Positions 28,267 through 37,071 of a stretch of 64,000 nucleotides of DNA are shown here, piece by piece. The translations under genes were made by a program, and so were the position numbers. The stretch covers positions 1 to 64,000 of the forward strand of contig NZ_NEGE01000017.1 in the NCBI RefSeq assembly GCF_002135355.1, given 5' to 3'. Position 1 is the stretch's first letter; every line of letters begins with the position of its first letter. This DNA is from Acinetobacter sp. ANC 4169. GTDB taxonomy: Bacteria > Pseudomonadota > Gammaproteobacteria > Pseudomonadales > Moraxellaceae. The notes below the pieces were generated by a model, which was given only the letters and a program-made list of their open reading frames with translations, ran no database searches and was not told the origin of the DNA.

Positions 28267-29176
28267 TCACTTTGTAATGAGCACATTGGGTGCCTCATTA
28301 TTGCTATGGTCTGGAGAAATTTTTGCGCATGAGGGCCATCATTCCATGCCGATGCCTGAACAGCAAACTCAACAGGCTACGGTAATGGATGATTCTGCGG
28401 ATTCAGAGCATTCACAACATCAACTGATGCAGCAGCCCAAACCCCTTACTGAAGAAAAACCGCTACAAGCACCACAATATCAGGCTTCAAGTGTAGATGA
28501 TGTTGCTTCTGCCGAGCATATCAAAGAGCATGGTGGTCAGATTTATCAGCAAACCACGCTTGAAAGTCGATGGTTGCGCAATAACGATGGCAAAGGTGTT
28601 TTAAAGTCGGAACTGGAAACCCGAATTGGCACAGACGAAAATAAAATCTTTATCAAAGTCCATGCCGATCGTAGTGAATCAGAGCAGGCCGAATATGATG
28701 CCAAAGTTTTATACAGTCGTAATGTTGCCGATTTTTGGGATGTGCAGGCCGGTCTGCGCTATCGTAATGATCAGAATCGTGAAGTCGATCAGGATCAAGT
28801 CGAAGCTGTGATTGGGTTACATGGATTGGCTCCGTATTTCTTTGAAACCAATGCCTATCTATATGTCGGGCAGGACAATCAAACGTCTTTGAGCCTGGAA
28901 ACTGAACGCGATGTGCTATTGACCCAGAAACTGATTCTGAAGCCTTATCTGGACCTGAATGTGGTGTTGAGTGATGACTCCAGCTATGCGCAAAAAACCG
29001 GTTTAAGCACAGCACAACTGGGTCTGGAAACGCGATATGAAATCAATAAAAAAGTGATGCCTTTTGTGGATCTTAGCTATAGTTATCGTCAGGGCAATGA
29101 GGAAACAGCTTGGCAGCAGCAGTCATCTTCTGAAAATGAATGGCTCTATGGTGCAGGCATCCGTTTTAAATTTTAG
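28253..29176 (+). CDS. copB: Copper resistance outer-membrane protein CopB
   Basis: The 307-residue protein has a signal peptide (FVMSTLGASLLLWSGEIFA) followed by a His/Met-rich stretch (HEGHHSMPMPEQQ) and a C-terminal CopB/PcoB-type barrel. The barrel contains ADRSESEQAEYDAKVLYSRNV, FWDVQAGLRYR and ends in YGAGIRFKF with a terminal Phe. CopB proteins bind or admit copper at the outer membrane. Translation is coupled to copA. The terminator 18 bases after the stop ends the operon. Confidence 0.92.
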   Translation: MRIINHFVMSTLGASLLLWSGEIFAHEGHHSMPMPEQQTQQATVMDDSADSEHSQHQLMQQPKPLTEEKPLQAPQYQASSVDDVASAEHIKEHGGQIYQQTTLESRWLRNNDGKGVLKSELETRIGTDENKIFIKVHADRSESEQAEYDAKVLYSRNVADFWDVQAGLRYRNDQNREVDQDQVEAVIGLHGLAPYFFETNAYLYVGQDNQTSLSLETERDVLLTQKLILKPYLDLNVVLSDDSSYAQKTGLSTAQLGLETRYEINKKVMPFVDLSYSYRQGNEETAWQQQSSSENEWLYGAGIRFKF

Positions 29177-29194
29177 TCTCATTAGATGATTCAG

Positions 29195-29229
29195 AAAATA
29201 CGATTGGTTTGCGCCAGTCGTATTTTTAT
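29195..29229 (+). terminator. copper operon terminator
   Basis: AAAATACGATTGG pairs with CCAGTCGTATTTT around a 6-base loop, with a final T-rich tail. One pair is a G-T wobble. Confidence 0.88.
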
Positions 29230-29317
29230 TTGCATTTTTAAAGTGAGCAATTGATCAAAAAATGTAAAATATGGTTCTATTTAGCTCAATCATTATATAA
29301 TTATCAAATAAATTGCA

Positions 29318-29402
29318 GGAGGAACGACCTCCCTTGATGCAATACAAATCAGTATTGCACCGAGAAAATTCGTCAGGACGACCTGACTCATATCAAATGG
29401 AG
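29318..29402 (+). promoter_or_regulatory. Guanidine-II (mini-ykkC) riboswitch
   Basis: Two hairpins with ACGA loops lie in the leader of the guanidinium exporter gene. The first is GGAGG/CCTCC around AACGA (29318-29332), with one extra A beside ACGA; the second is GTCAGG/CCTGAC around ACGA (29372-29387), a standard mini-ykkC hairpin. Between them TGCAATAC/GTATTGCA forms an 8-bp hairpin (29338-29359). The second hairpin ends 11 bases before the ribosome binding site GGAG (29399-29402), which fits translational control where guanidine stabilises the hairpins. Confidence 0.88.
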
Positions 29403-29412
29403 TATAGTCGTC

Positions 29413-29730
29413 ATGGCTTGGATCGTTCTGGTTTTAGCAGGTGTTTTTGAAATTGTTTGGGCTTATGCCATGAAGCTTTCAGAAGGTTTCACCCGTCTAA
29501 CACCGAGTATTGTTACCCTGGTTTTTATGGTTTTAAGTTTTGCTTTATTGGCTTATGCCATGCGAACTTTACCCCTCGGTACCGCTTATACCATCTGGAC
29601 CGGGATTGGAGCAGTCGGTTCTTTTCTGGTTGGGGTGTTTATATTAGGTGAGCCTGCATCAGCCATGCGTATGCTGGCGGCAGTCCTGATTATTTCTGGA
29701 TTAGTGTTGATGAAACTGTCATCATCCTAA
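29413..29730 (+). CDS. gdx: Guanidinium exporter Gdx (SugE-type SMR transporter)
   Basis: The 105-residue, four-helix small multidrug resistance protein belongs to the SugE/Gdx branch, which exchanges guanidinium for protons. It starts MAWIVLVLAGVFEIVWAYAMK with the essential Glu13, then the Gdx-typical KLSEGFTRL, AMRTLPLGTAYTIWTGIGAVG and GEPASAMRM. The guanidine-II riboswitch in front supports this substrate. It stands 35 bases before ogt, which may be cotranscribed. Confidence 0.93.
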   Translation: MAWIVLVLAGVFEIVWAYAMKLSEGFTRLTPSIVTLVFMVLSFALLAYAMRTLPLGTAYTIWTGIGAVGSFLVGVFILGEPASAMRMLAAVLIISGLVLMKLSSS

Positions 29731-29765
29731 CTATATCGCTTATTTATTAACTATAGGAGAAGACA

Positions 29766-30245
29766 ATGAAACTGGCTTTTATGGAAATGGCTTCTCCTGT
29801 GGGTACTTTAAAACTGGTGGCCCATGAAACAGCTTTGGTTGCTGTACTTTGGGAAAATGAAAATCCCAAACGGGTACGTTTAGCCGAATTGATCGAACAG
29901 GTTAATCATCCTATTTTGTTGGAAACCCAAAAGCAGTTAACTGAATATTTTGCTGGAAAAAGACAGCAATTTGATTTGCCCTTAGATTTTGAAGGAACCG
30001 AATTTCAGCAGAAAGTCTGGCAAGCTTTACTTACCATTCCCTTTGGAGAAACCCGCAGTTATCGGGATATTGCCGAACAGGTGGGTAATGTCAAAGCGGT
30101 ACGTGCAGTGGGTGCAGCCAACGGAAAAAATCCAATTTCAATTATTGCGCCGTGTCACCGCGTGGTGGGAGCGAATGGAAAGTTAGTGGGCTTTGCCGGT
30201 GGATTAGACAATAAAGATATTTTATTGAAACTAGAATCTTCATGA
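29766..30245 (+). CDS. ogt: Methylated-DNA-protein-cysteine methyltransferase
   Basis: This 159-residue suicide enzyme takes O6-alkyl groups from guanine onto a cysteine. The active-site motif IIAPCHRVVGANGKLVGFAG carries the acceptor Cys, and the helix-turn-helix sequence TIPFGETRSYRDIAEQVGN with the Arg finger RAVGAANGKNP precedes it. The N-terminal domain is short, like Ogt rather than Ada. AGGAGA lies before ATG 29766. Confidence 0.94.
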   Translation: MKLAFMEMASPVGTLKLVAHETALVAVLWENENPKRVRLAELIEQVNHPILLETQKQLTEYFAGKRQQFDLPLDFEGTEFQQKVWQALLTIPFGETRSYRDIAEQVGNVKAVRAVGAANGKNPISIIAPCHRVVGANGKLVGFAGGLDNKDILLKLESS

Positions 30246-30297
30246 ATTTAATAAGTTTATGTTATTGTTATTAAAAATATAATATGAACTTTATTGA

Positions 30298-30957
30298 ATG
30301 AATATTTCTCAAATTTTTATACCGCTTTTTTCACAGTTGTGGTGGATCATTTTATTATTTGCTGCCGCTATTCTTTTTAAGGTATTTAAGCCATTTCTTA
30401 AAGGAAAAGTGGGGGAATTAGCAGTAGCTGTACACGTCAAACTCTATTTCAAAGATCCGCAATATATTTTATTAAATGATTGTACTTTGCCGGATGAACA
30501 ATCGGGGACCATACAAATCGACCATATTCTGCTCAGTCCTTTTGGTATTTTTGTGATAGAAACCAAAAATTATACGGGCTGGATTTTTGGCGGCGAACGG
30601 CAAAAAATGTGGACACAAAAAATTTATAAAAAGAGTTATAAATTTCAAAATCCCTTACATCAGAATTATAAGCACATGAAAGTGCTGGAACAGGTACTGT
30701 CCGATATTATTGAACCGCAGCATTTGCATTCGGTGATTGTCTTTATGCCGGAAAGTGAATTTAAAACAGCCATGCCAAGTAATGTGTTTCGTGGCGCGGC
30801 ATGGACCGACTATGTTAAAGGTTTCCAGGACGAAGTGATTCCTGCGATGAAGCTGAAACGGATTCAATTGCGGATCGAAAAAGAGGTTCTAGAGAAGTCT
30901 TGGAAAACCAATCGCCTACATGTGGACAACTTAAAACAGCGTAAACAGGGAACTTGA
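30298..30957 (+). CDS. NERD-domain protein, membrane-anchored
   Basis: The 219-residue product has one N-terminal transmembrane helix (LFSQLWWIILLFAAAILF) and then a NERD (nuclease-related) domain at about residues 35-160: GKVGELAVAVHV, the core DGTIQIDHILLSPFGIFVIETKNYTGWIFG pattern (D and ETK resemble the nuclease active site), and W at the end of strand. The nuclease role of NERD proteins is uncertain. The gene has no obvious partner here; ogt precedes it and dusC faces it. Confidence 0.82.
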   Translation: MNISQIFIPLFSQLWWIILLFAAAILFKVFKPFLKGKVGELAVAVHVKLYFKDPQYILLNDCTLPDEQSGTIQIDHILLSPFGIFVIETKNYTGWIFGGERQKMWTQKIYKKSYKFQNPLHQNYKHMKVLEQVLSDIIEPQHLHSVIVFMPESEFKTAMPSNVFRGAAWTDYVKGFQDEVIPAMKLKRIQLRIEKEVLEKSWKTNRLHVDNLKQRKQGT

Positions 30958-30961
30958 TCAG

Positions 30962-30995
30962 AAAAAGCCTTCGCATATGCAAAGGCTTTTATTTT
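30962..30995. terminator. Bidirectional terminator NERD gene / dusC
   Basis: AAAAGCCTT / AAGGCTTTT with an inner GCATATGC palindrome, flanked by A and T runs, lies between convergent genes. Confidence 0.88.
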
Positions 30996-31930
30996 TAGTG
31001 CTGTAGCTGATGCAGCTTTTCAATAATTTCGTTCAGTTGCTTGATGCGTTTTACTTCATCCCAGAGCATTTTGGCTTCTGGATAATGCTTGGACATCATG
31101 CCAAGCCACTGTTTATAACGTCCTACCATATTAATTTCTTTTTTATAGGGACCACTTAAAAAGCGGCTCTGCAAAGCCAATAGCTCGCCCCAGCTAATCA
31201 GCGGATCATCTTGATTTTGACGGATACATTGCGTGATATCTGGGGTAGTTACAGCAGCTCGGCCAATCATTAAATCTTCACAACCAGACTCTAGCTGACA
31301 TTGCTTGGCATCTGCATTGGTCCAGATTTCACCATTGGCAATCACATTGATGTTCAGTGCTTCACGAATGGGGTGTAACTGATCCCAGAAAGCTGGCGGG
31401 GTATAACCTTCAGCCTTGGTTCGAGCATGCACAGTAACCCAGGCCGCTCCGGCATCTTCAATGGCGTGAGCATTTTCCAGGGTATGGTTACGGTCCATAT
31501 AGCCCAAGCGCATTTTTGCAGAAATCGGGATATGCTCAGGTACGGCATCACGCACCGCTTTGACCAGCATGTGAACCACTTCAGGCTCATCCAGCAAGAC
31601 TGAACCACCACGGTGACGGTTAACTGTTTTTGCAGGACAGCCAAAATTCATATCAATAGCGGGTGCACCCAGTTCCACTGCACGTATAGCATTGGCCGCC
31701 AGCATTTCAGGATTATTTCCTAAAAACTGGACATGCACAGGTGTGCCTGCAGCGGTTTTTCCATCATTTAGTAATTCAGGGCAGTAGTTATGATAAACAT
31801 GATCGGGCAGGACAGAGTCGGTCACACGGATGAACTCGGTCACACACCAGTCAAAGCTGCCGACATGCGTCAGTACATCACGCATAATAGGATCGGTTAA
31901 GCCTTCCATAGGTGCAAGGATGAGTTTCAA
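30995..31930 (-). CDS. dusC: tRNA-dihydrouridine synthase (DusC-type)
   Basis: The 311-residue flavoenzyme reduces a specific uridine in tRNA. It starts MKLILAPMEGLTDPIMRDVL; it has PVHVQFLGNNPEM, the catalytic Cys in DMNFGCPAKTVNRHRGG, KMRLGY, WVTVHARTKAEGYTPPA, NVIANGEIWTNADAK and LMIGRAAVTTP. The C-terminal helical domain is short, as in DusC (U16); the exact target is inferred. It reads away from the AT-rich fimbrial region. Confidence 0.92.
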   Translation of the reverse strand: MKLILAPMEGLTDPIMRDVLTHVGSFDWCVTEFIRVTDSVLPDHVYHNYCPELLNDGKTAAGTPVHVQFLGNNPEMLAANAIRAVELGAPAIDMNFGCPAKTVNRHRGGSVLLDEPEVVHMLVKAVRDAVPEHIPISAKMRLGYMDRNHTLENAHAIEDAGAAWVTVHARTKAEGYTPPAFWDQLHPIREALNINVIANGEIWTNADAKQCQLESGCEDLMIGRAAVTTPDITQCIRQNQDDPLISWGELLALQSRFLSGPYKKEINMVGRYKQWLGMMSKHYPEAKMLWDEVKRIKQLNEIIEKLHQLQH

Positions 31931-32561
31931 AATGTTTGACCTGTATAAGCAAAAACTGCGTTATACGCACTTTTAAATCACTTGTCTAGCGAAGCATAGC
32001 AACTATAGAAATTGGGGTGGCTGCTTAGTCGAATACGATTTAAAAATATCTGAATGTTTATATAATTTTGTACAAAATAGATCTTATAAGTAAATATGCA
32101 ACTTTCTTATATAGATCATAGATGATTTATTTTTTTAAACATGATTTGAAAATAGTCTATTTAAATAATGAAGATATTGGATTAATACCTCATTCTTTTA
32201 TATGGGGCAAATTATTTTATAAAGTTAGAGAGAGAAAGTTTCAAAGAATATTATTCAAAAGGAATTTTTTAAACTATTGATTTTATATGGGTATTTAAAT
32301 TTTAATTTATAATATTTTGATTTTTAATAATTTTTTTAAAAATTTAAGAATGCTTGATGAGTGGTTAAAAGGGTTTGTAATAATTAGTAATATTTATTTT
32401 TTTAAAATAGGATAATAAATAATCAGTTAAATTTAAAAAAATGAAAATAGTGTGACCTCTGTATCACTTTTAATATTTTTGAGCGTTTTAACTCATAAAT
32501 AGAGTATTTAGGTATGTTATAAAAATAGAGCATTACAAGAAAATATAAGAGGGAGCAATAA
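31931..32561. other. AT-rich intergenic region, left edge of the fimbrial locus
   Basis: This 631-base stretch is strikingly AT-rich, with many A and T tracts, and holds no supported gene on either strand. Its upstream end must contain the dusC promoter. TTATAAAA near 32517-32524 is a possible -10 element for the small gene that follows. AT-rich DNA of this sort often marks horizontally acquired, silenced regions; this is an inference. Confidence 0.6.
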
Positions 32562-32885
32562 ATGTATAAACAATTCGTTTTAAGTTTTATCATCACTTTT
32601 AGCTCTGCCACTATTTTTGCTCAAAATAATTCCCACCTTCAATTTGTAGGTGAAATTTATGAGAACACTTGTGACTTGATGAGTTCTTATAAAGAAGAAA
32701 AATGTGAAATTTTAAATACAAATCTTTCGATTTTTGGGATTGAGACAAATACGGAAACAAACTTTTCAGAAAGTGTTAAAGCTAATATAAAAAAATTTCA
32801 AAGAATAAATACGACTTTTTATGCGGTAAATCTTAAATCTATAAATGATCTGCCTCATGCAAATTTAGAAATTAGCTATAAATAA
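32562..32885 (+). CDS. Small exported, fimbrial-subunit-like protein
   Basis: The 107-residue product has a clear signal peptide (MYKQFVLSFIITFSSATIFA) and mature start QNNSHLQFVGEIYENTCDLM, similar to the pilin start NFTGEIVNAACDI of the downstream gene. It has two cysteines (ENTC and KCEI) and a final LEISYK, which resembles a short version of a pilin beta strand. A normal subunit would be about 160-180 residues, so this is either a shortened pilin, a decayed gene or a small accessory protein. GGGAGC lies before the start. Function is not known. Confidence 0.62.
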   Translation: MYKQFVLSFIITFSSATIFAQNNSHLQFVGEIYENTCDLMSSYKEEKCEILNTNLSIFGIETNTETNFSESVKANIKKFQRINTTFYAVNLKSINDLPHANLEISYK

Positions 32886-33226
32886 ATTAATAACTTTACT
32901 TTTCAATAAAATAGACAGTTTTATAGTATTTCAGTGATCAATTTTATACTCTGAAGTCATTTTATGTTTATATTTTTCTCATTTTATTTTTCTTATTTCT
33001 TTTCATTAACTTAATTTTTATTCCCCCAAAATAATGCTTAAATTTTTCTAAAAAAAAGCAGGGTAATGTAACTCGCTTGTATTAAACATGTTTGCAAAAA
33101 GTTTTTTTCTGTTATTATTGAAAAACGAGATATGTATCACACTTTATGAATTATTTGTGTTTGTGAGCATATTCTGTAGATCCAAATTAAGCTGAAAAAA
33201 TTATTTATATCTAATAGGTTACGCAA
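32886..33226. other. AT-rich intergenic region before the major pilin gene
   Basis: No gene is supported in this 341-base stretch. It is AT-rich and holds the probable promoter of the fimbrial operon. TGTATCAC at 33133-33140 is repeated at 32460-32467 before the preceding gene, and at about the same distance from the start codon. Confidence 0.5.
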
Positions 33227-33763
33227 ATGAAAACACAAATCGCTTTAGTACTTGGTACAATTACAGCTCTAACTATGACTTCTCACGCAGTTGCTGCGGG
33301 ACAGATTAATTTTACCGGCGAAATTGTGAATGCCGCATGTGACATTAAAATTAATAATAGCAGTAGTAACGAAATTGTTTTAGGTAAATGGCCTACCTCT
33401 ATGTTTAAAGCGGCAGGTGATAAATCTACCCCTCAAAATTTTACAATTGATGTGGCAAATTGTGCAGCAGGAAATTATCAAGTGAATTTTTCTGGTACTC
33501 AAGACCCAACCAATGCCAAGCTTTTAAAAACTTCAGTGGCTACTGGAGTGGGTATTGGAATTGCAAATACTAGTAATACAACAAATTTAGTAAACTTAAA
33601 TACCACCGCTGGTCAGGATTCAAATGCTGCGTTTTCTGCGACAGGGACTGGAGTGACAGCAACAGGATCACTACCTTTACAAGCTTTTTATCAAGCGACC
33701 GGCGCGACTGTGGTTGCAGGTAAAGCAGATGCAACTGTAAGTATTACTTTGCAGCAAAAATAA
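33227..33763 (+). CDS. Major fimbrial subunit (type 1-like pilin)
   Basis: The 178-residue precursor has a signal peptide (MKTQIALVLGTITALTMTSHAVAA) and a mature pilin with GQINFTGEIVNAACDI and the second Cys in DVANCAAGNYQVNFSG; the pair should form the usual pilin disulfide. The end has the beta-zipper-like DATVSITLQQK, where pilins typically have penultimate Tyr and a hydrophobic pattern, here weaker. It begins the chaperone-usher operon; subunits, chaperone, usher and adhesin follow in order. It resembles Acinetobacter Csu-independent type 1-like fimbriae. Confidence 0.88.
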   Translation: MKTQIALVLGTITALTMTSHAVAAGQINFTGEIVNAACDIKINNSSSNEIVLGKWPTSMFKAAGDKSTPQNFTIDVANCAAGNYQVNFSGTQDPTNAKLLKTSVATGVGIGIANTSNTTNLVNLNTTAGQDSNAAFSATGTGVTATGSLPLQAFYQATGATVVAGKADATVSITLQQK

Positions 33764-33786
33764 GCATTAAAATCAAGGAAACTGTT

Positions 33787-34485
33787 ATGCGCTTGAACCC
33801 TTCAATTTTAACTCTCGTTTTAGCCAGCATGTCTTTTGCTACATCGAGTTATGCTGCGGTTCAAGCCATGGCAAGTCGCGTGATTTATAACAGTGAAAAT
33901 AAAGCAGCAACCCTGTCACTTAAAAATAACTCAACCAAGCCTTATATTGTGCAAACTTGGCTAGAACCGGGTGAGGATAAAACAGCTTCTGCTAAAGTTC
34001 CTTTTATTGTTACTCCACCGCTCATGAAAATTGAATCACAAAAAGAATCGGTTTTACGCTTTATCTATTCAGGTAGCGGTTTACCGAGCGATCGTGAAAG
34101 CCAAGTCTGGATTAACATTCAAGAAATTCCGCCCAAGCCTGAAAATGAAAATACCTTACAGCTGGCAGTACGTTCTAAAATCAAATTATTTTATCGTCCG
34201 CAGCAAATAGCAACGGATTTACCTGAATCTGTGAAAAAGCTGCAATGGTCTGTTGAAAATGGCACGTTGAAATTAAAAAATAACAGCCCGTTATTCATTA
34301 CAATCGGCGATTTAACGCTGGGCAAAAATGGCAAGCCAATCAGCAAAATGCATCAGGATATGGCACCGCCATTTCAAAGCATTGAGGTATTGCACAATGT
34401 GCCGAGCACTATCAAAACCCTTCAATTTACCTATATTAATGACTATGGGGGCAATACTGAAATGCCCGAAGTAATTTTAAAATAA
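33787..34485 (+). CDS. Fimbrial periplasmic chaperone
   Basis: The 232-residue PapD/FimC-family chaperone has a signal peptide (ILTLVLASMSFATSSYA) and two Ig-like domains. Family motifs are RVIYNSENKAATLSLKNNS, VTPPLMKIESQKESVLRFIYSG (subunit-binding strand G1, with Arg), and SQVWINIQEIPPKPE. It donates a strand to complete folding of pilins and delivers them to the usher. It lies 23 bases after the pilin gene and 15 before the usher. Confidence 0.93.
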   Translation: MRLNPSILTLVLASMSFATSSYAAVQAMASRVIYNSENKAATLSLKNNSTKPYIVQTWLEPGEDKTASAKVPFIVTPPLMKIESQKESVLRFIYSGSGLPSDRESQVWINIQEIPPKPENENTLQLAVRSKIKLFYRPQQIATDLPESVKKLQWSVENGTLKLKNNSPLFITIGDLTLGKNGKPISKMHQDMAPPFQSIEVLHNVPSTIKTLQFTYINDYGGNTEMPEVILK

Positions 34486-34500
34486 GCAATGTTGAAATAA

Positions 34501-37071
34501 ATGTCTAATTTGCGGCAGCATGTGAGTCGGCGCTATTTAAAATTTTCTCTGCTGAGTTTAAGCCTTGCAGTGTTGCATGCGCATGCAGAAGATCCCGAAT
34601 TCAATACCGCATTTTTAAAAGATATGACCGATCAAGTGGTTTTTGAGGCCGTTACTAAAGGTTATCGGATTTTACCTGGCAGTTATGATTTCAGTATTTA
34701 TCTGAACAATCAGCGCATAGATAAAAGAAAAATTGAATTTTATCAAAAAGATCAAGAAGTGGTTCCTTGCATTGATGCAAGCTTCATTGAAGATTACCAA
34801 ATCATATTTGATGCGGAAATAGCAGCGCAAGCAGCTTCAAAATGTTATGACTTGATGCACTTGCCGGGTGCAAAACTGAGTTTTGATGCGGGTATGCAAA
34901 CCCTGAATGTATCCATTCCGCAGGTTTTTTTACGCCAGAATGTGCGGGGCTATATTTCGCCAAAACTTTATGATCAGGGTATTAATGCCTTGATTTTTAA
35001 CTACAATGCAAATACCAATCTGTACAAGGCGCAATCTGGGCAGGAATACAGCAACAGTAGTTTGCTGCTGAACAGCGGCCTTAACTGGGGCGCTTGGCGT
35101 TACCGCAATCAAAGCAGTTTTTTAAAGAGCAGCGGTCAGTCAGCTCAGTGGGACAATGTTATTAATAAGCTTGAGCGTGACATTATTCCTTTAAAGGCAC
35201 GCCTGGAACTGGGGGATGCCAATACCCGCAGTAATGTTTTTGAGAGTATTAATTTCCGTGGCGTGCAATTCAGCAGTGACGATGCACAATTGCCTGTGAG
35301 CTTGCAGAATTATGCCCCGGTCATTCGCGGAACTGCGAGTAGCAATGCGCTGGTGGAAATCCGGCAAAATAATTATTTGGTTTACAGCATGAATGTTGCA
35401 CCAGGTAATTTTGAAATTCAGGATTTATATGCCGCCAACGACAGTGGTGATCTGGAAATTAAAATCATCGAAAGTGACGGTTCTGTCCGCACCTATACAC
35501 AAGCCTATGCTTCTGTGCCGAATATGATTCGCGCTGGTCAAAATCAGTATCAAATGACGGCAGGACAATACCGCAGCGGTTCAAGTGACTATCAGCCTTA
35601 TTTCGGACAGCTGACTTATACCTTCGGTTTGAATAATTATCTCACGCCATATGCAGGTGTACTGGCTGCTGAAGACTATTATGCAGCAGCGGGCGGCGCG
35701 GCATGGTCGCTGGGTGACTGGGGCGCGCTTTCAGCAGATTTAAATTTTGCCAACAATACCTTATCCAGCGGACGCCAAGAAAATGGCTTGGGTTTGCGTG
35801 TGCTGTATGCAAAATCGATTCATTCACTGGGTACGGATATCCGTTTGGCCGGCTATCACTACAGTGCTAACTATTATGGTTTTGCTGATGCAGTGCAGGA
35901 AAAGGCACAATGGCAAAATGGTACATATCAATATCAGCATTCCGCTGCGGCAAATGATCCGCTAGCTGGCGCAGATGTGCAAATGCAGTCTTATTATTCA
36001 TCTGTATTTTATAACCGGAAAAACCAGCTGCAAATTTCACTCAATCAGCGTTTGGGGAAATGGGGGCAATTGTATGCCAACGTCTCGGATACACAGTTCT
36101 GGCAAAAGGAATACAATCAGCGTAACTGGCAAATTGGCTATAACAATAATATTCAGCGCCTGTCTTACGGCCTTTACTATCAAAACAGCAAGAACTTCTT
36201 GAATGGTTCCGACTACTCTGTCGGGCTAAACTTTAGTTTGCCTATAGACACGCCAAAGTCATTTAAACAGCATGATGTCATTTCAAATAACAATTATCAG
36301 TATGCACCGTCTTCAGGATCAATGGCGCAAAGTGCACTGTCAGCCAATTTCTTGAAAGATAAAAATCTGCAGGCGCAGATCCAAGCCAGCCACTCCGAAA
36401 AAAGTGGTGATAGTCTGAATCTGAATGCGGCATATCAAGGCACTAAAGGCAATAGCAACATCGGTTATGCCTATGCTGATCAATATCAGCAAGTCTATGC
36501 GGGTATGAATGGCGGTGTGCTGGTACATTCCGGAGGCGTGATTTTGGGGCAGCAAATGAATAATTCACCCATATTGATTGAAGCCAAAGGCGCCAGCAAA
36601 ATCCGTATTGAAAACCAGACCGGTCTGAAGCTGGATAAGCATGGCTATGCCATTATGAGCAGTAGCAATCCCTATGCGAAAAACCGGGTCGCGCTGCAAG
36701 CCGAAGATTTAGGGCAAAATCTTTTTATTGAAGATTTGGTTCGAAACGATATTGTGCCCACCAAATATGCGGTGGTTAAAGTGAAATTTGAGGTCAAAAC
36801 CGGACACAGCGTATTGGTCAATTTGAGCTTTAAAGGCAATGAACTTGCAGCTGGTACAGAAATCAGTGATGCAAATGGCCTGAACCGTTATGGTCTGGTG
36901 GGTTTAAATGGTCAGACCTTTTTAACCAATGTGGAATCGGGGCAAAAACTGATTGCAAAATGGGGCAGTGCAGACTATCAGCAGTGCCATTTTACCTTGC
37001 CGGAATTAACTGCCCGTGACATCGGCTATGATGAACTGACGCTTTCATGTGAAGCTGGAGAACTAAAATGA
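34501..37071 (+). CDS. Fimbrial outer-membrane usher
   Basis: The 856-residue FimD/PapC-type usher assembles and exports the pilus. Its domains in order are: the N-terminal chaperone-binding domain with EFNTAFLKDM, a large barrel with the plug domain (APVIRGTASSNALVEIRQNNYLVYSMNVAPGNFEI is split here by 20-residue limits: key motif APGNFEIQDLY and SGDLEIKIIESDGS), and C-terminal domains with LPELTARDIGYDELTLSC. Length is normal. The gene overlaps the adhesin gene by four bases (ATGA). Confidence 0.94.
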   Translation: MSNLRQHVSRRYLKFSLLSLSLAVLHAHAEDPEFNTAFLKDMTDQVVFEAVTKGYRILPGSYDFSIYLNNQRIDKRKIEFYQKDQEVVPCIDASFIEDYQIIFDAEIAAQAASKCYDLMHLPGAKLSFDAGMQTLNVSIPQVFLRQNVRGYISPKLYDQGINALIFNYNANTNLYKAQSGQEYSNSSLLLNSGLNWGAWRYRNQSSFLKSSGQSAQWDNVINKLERDIIPLKARLELGDANTRSNVFESINFRGVQFSSDDAQLPVSLQNYAPVIRGTASSNALVEIRQNNYLVYSMNVAPGNFEIQDLYAANDSGDLEIKIIESDGSVRTYTQAYASVPNMIRAGQNQYQMTAGQYRSGSSDYQPYFGQLTYTFGLNNYLTPYAGVLAAEDYYAAAGGAAWSLGDWGALSADLNFANNTLSSGRQENGLGLRVLYAKSIHSLGTDIRLAGYHYSANYYGFADAVQEKAQWQNGTYQYQHSAAANDPLAGADVQMQSYYSSVFYNRKNQLQISLNQRLGKWGQLYANVSDTQFWQKEYNQRNWQIGYNNNIQRLSYGLYYQNSKNFLNGSDYSVGLNFSLPIDTPKSFKQHDVISNNNYQYAPSSGSMAQSALSANFLKDKNLQAQIQASHSEKSGDSLNLNAAYQGTKGNSNIGYAYADQYQQVYAGMNGGVLVHSGGVILGQQMNNSPILIEAKGASKIRIENQTGLKLDKHGYAIMSSSNPYAKNRVALQAEDLGQNLFIEDLVRNDIVPTKYAVVKVKFEVKTGHSVLVNLSFKGNELAAGTEISDANGLNRYGLVGLNGQTFLTNVESGQKLIAKWGSADYQQCHFTLPELTARDIGYDELTLSCEAGELK

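Noticed and set aside
32450..32470. CRP-like site TGTGACCTCTGTATCAC
   Set aside because: The half sites are spaced by eight bases rather than six, so it is not a normal CRP/Vfr site.
32423..32611. 62-codon minus-strand frame before the small fimbrial gene
   Set aside because: AT-rich random frame that overlaps the start of a better-supported gene; no ribosome binding site.
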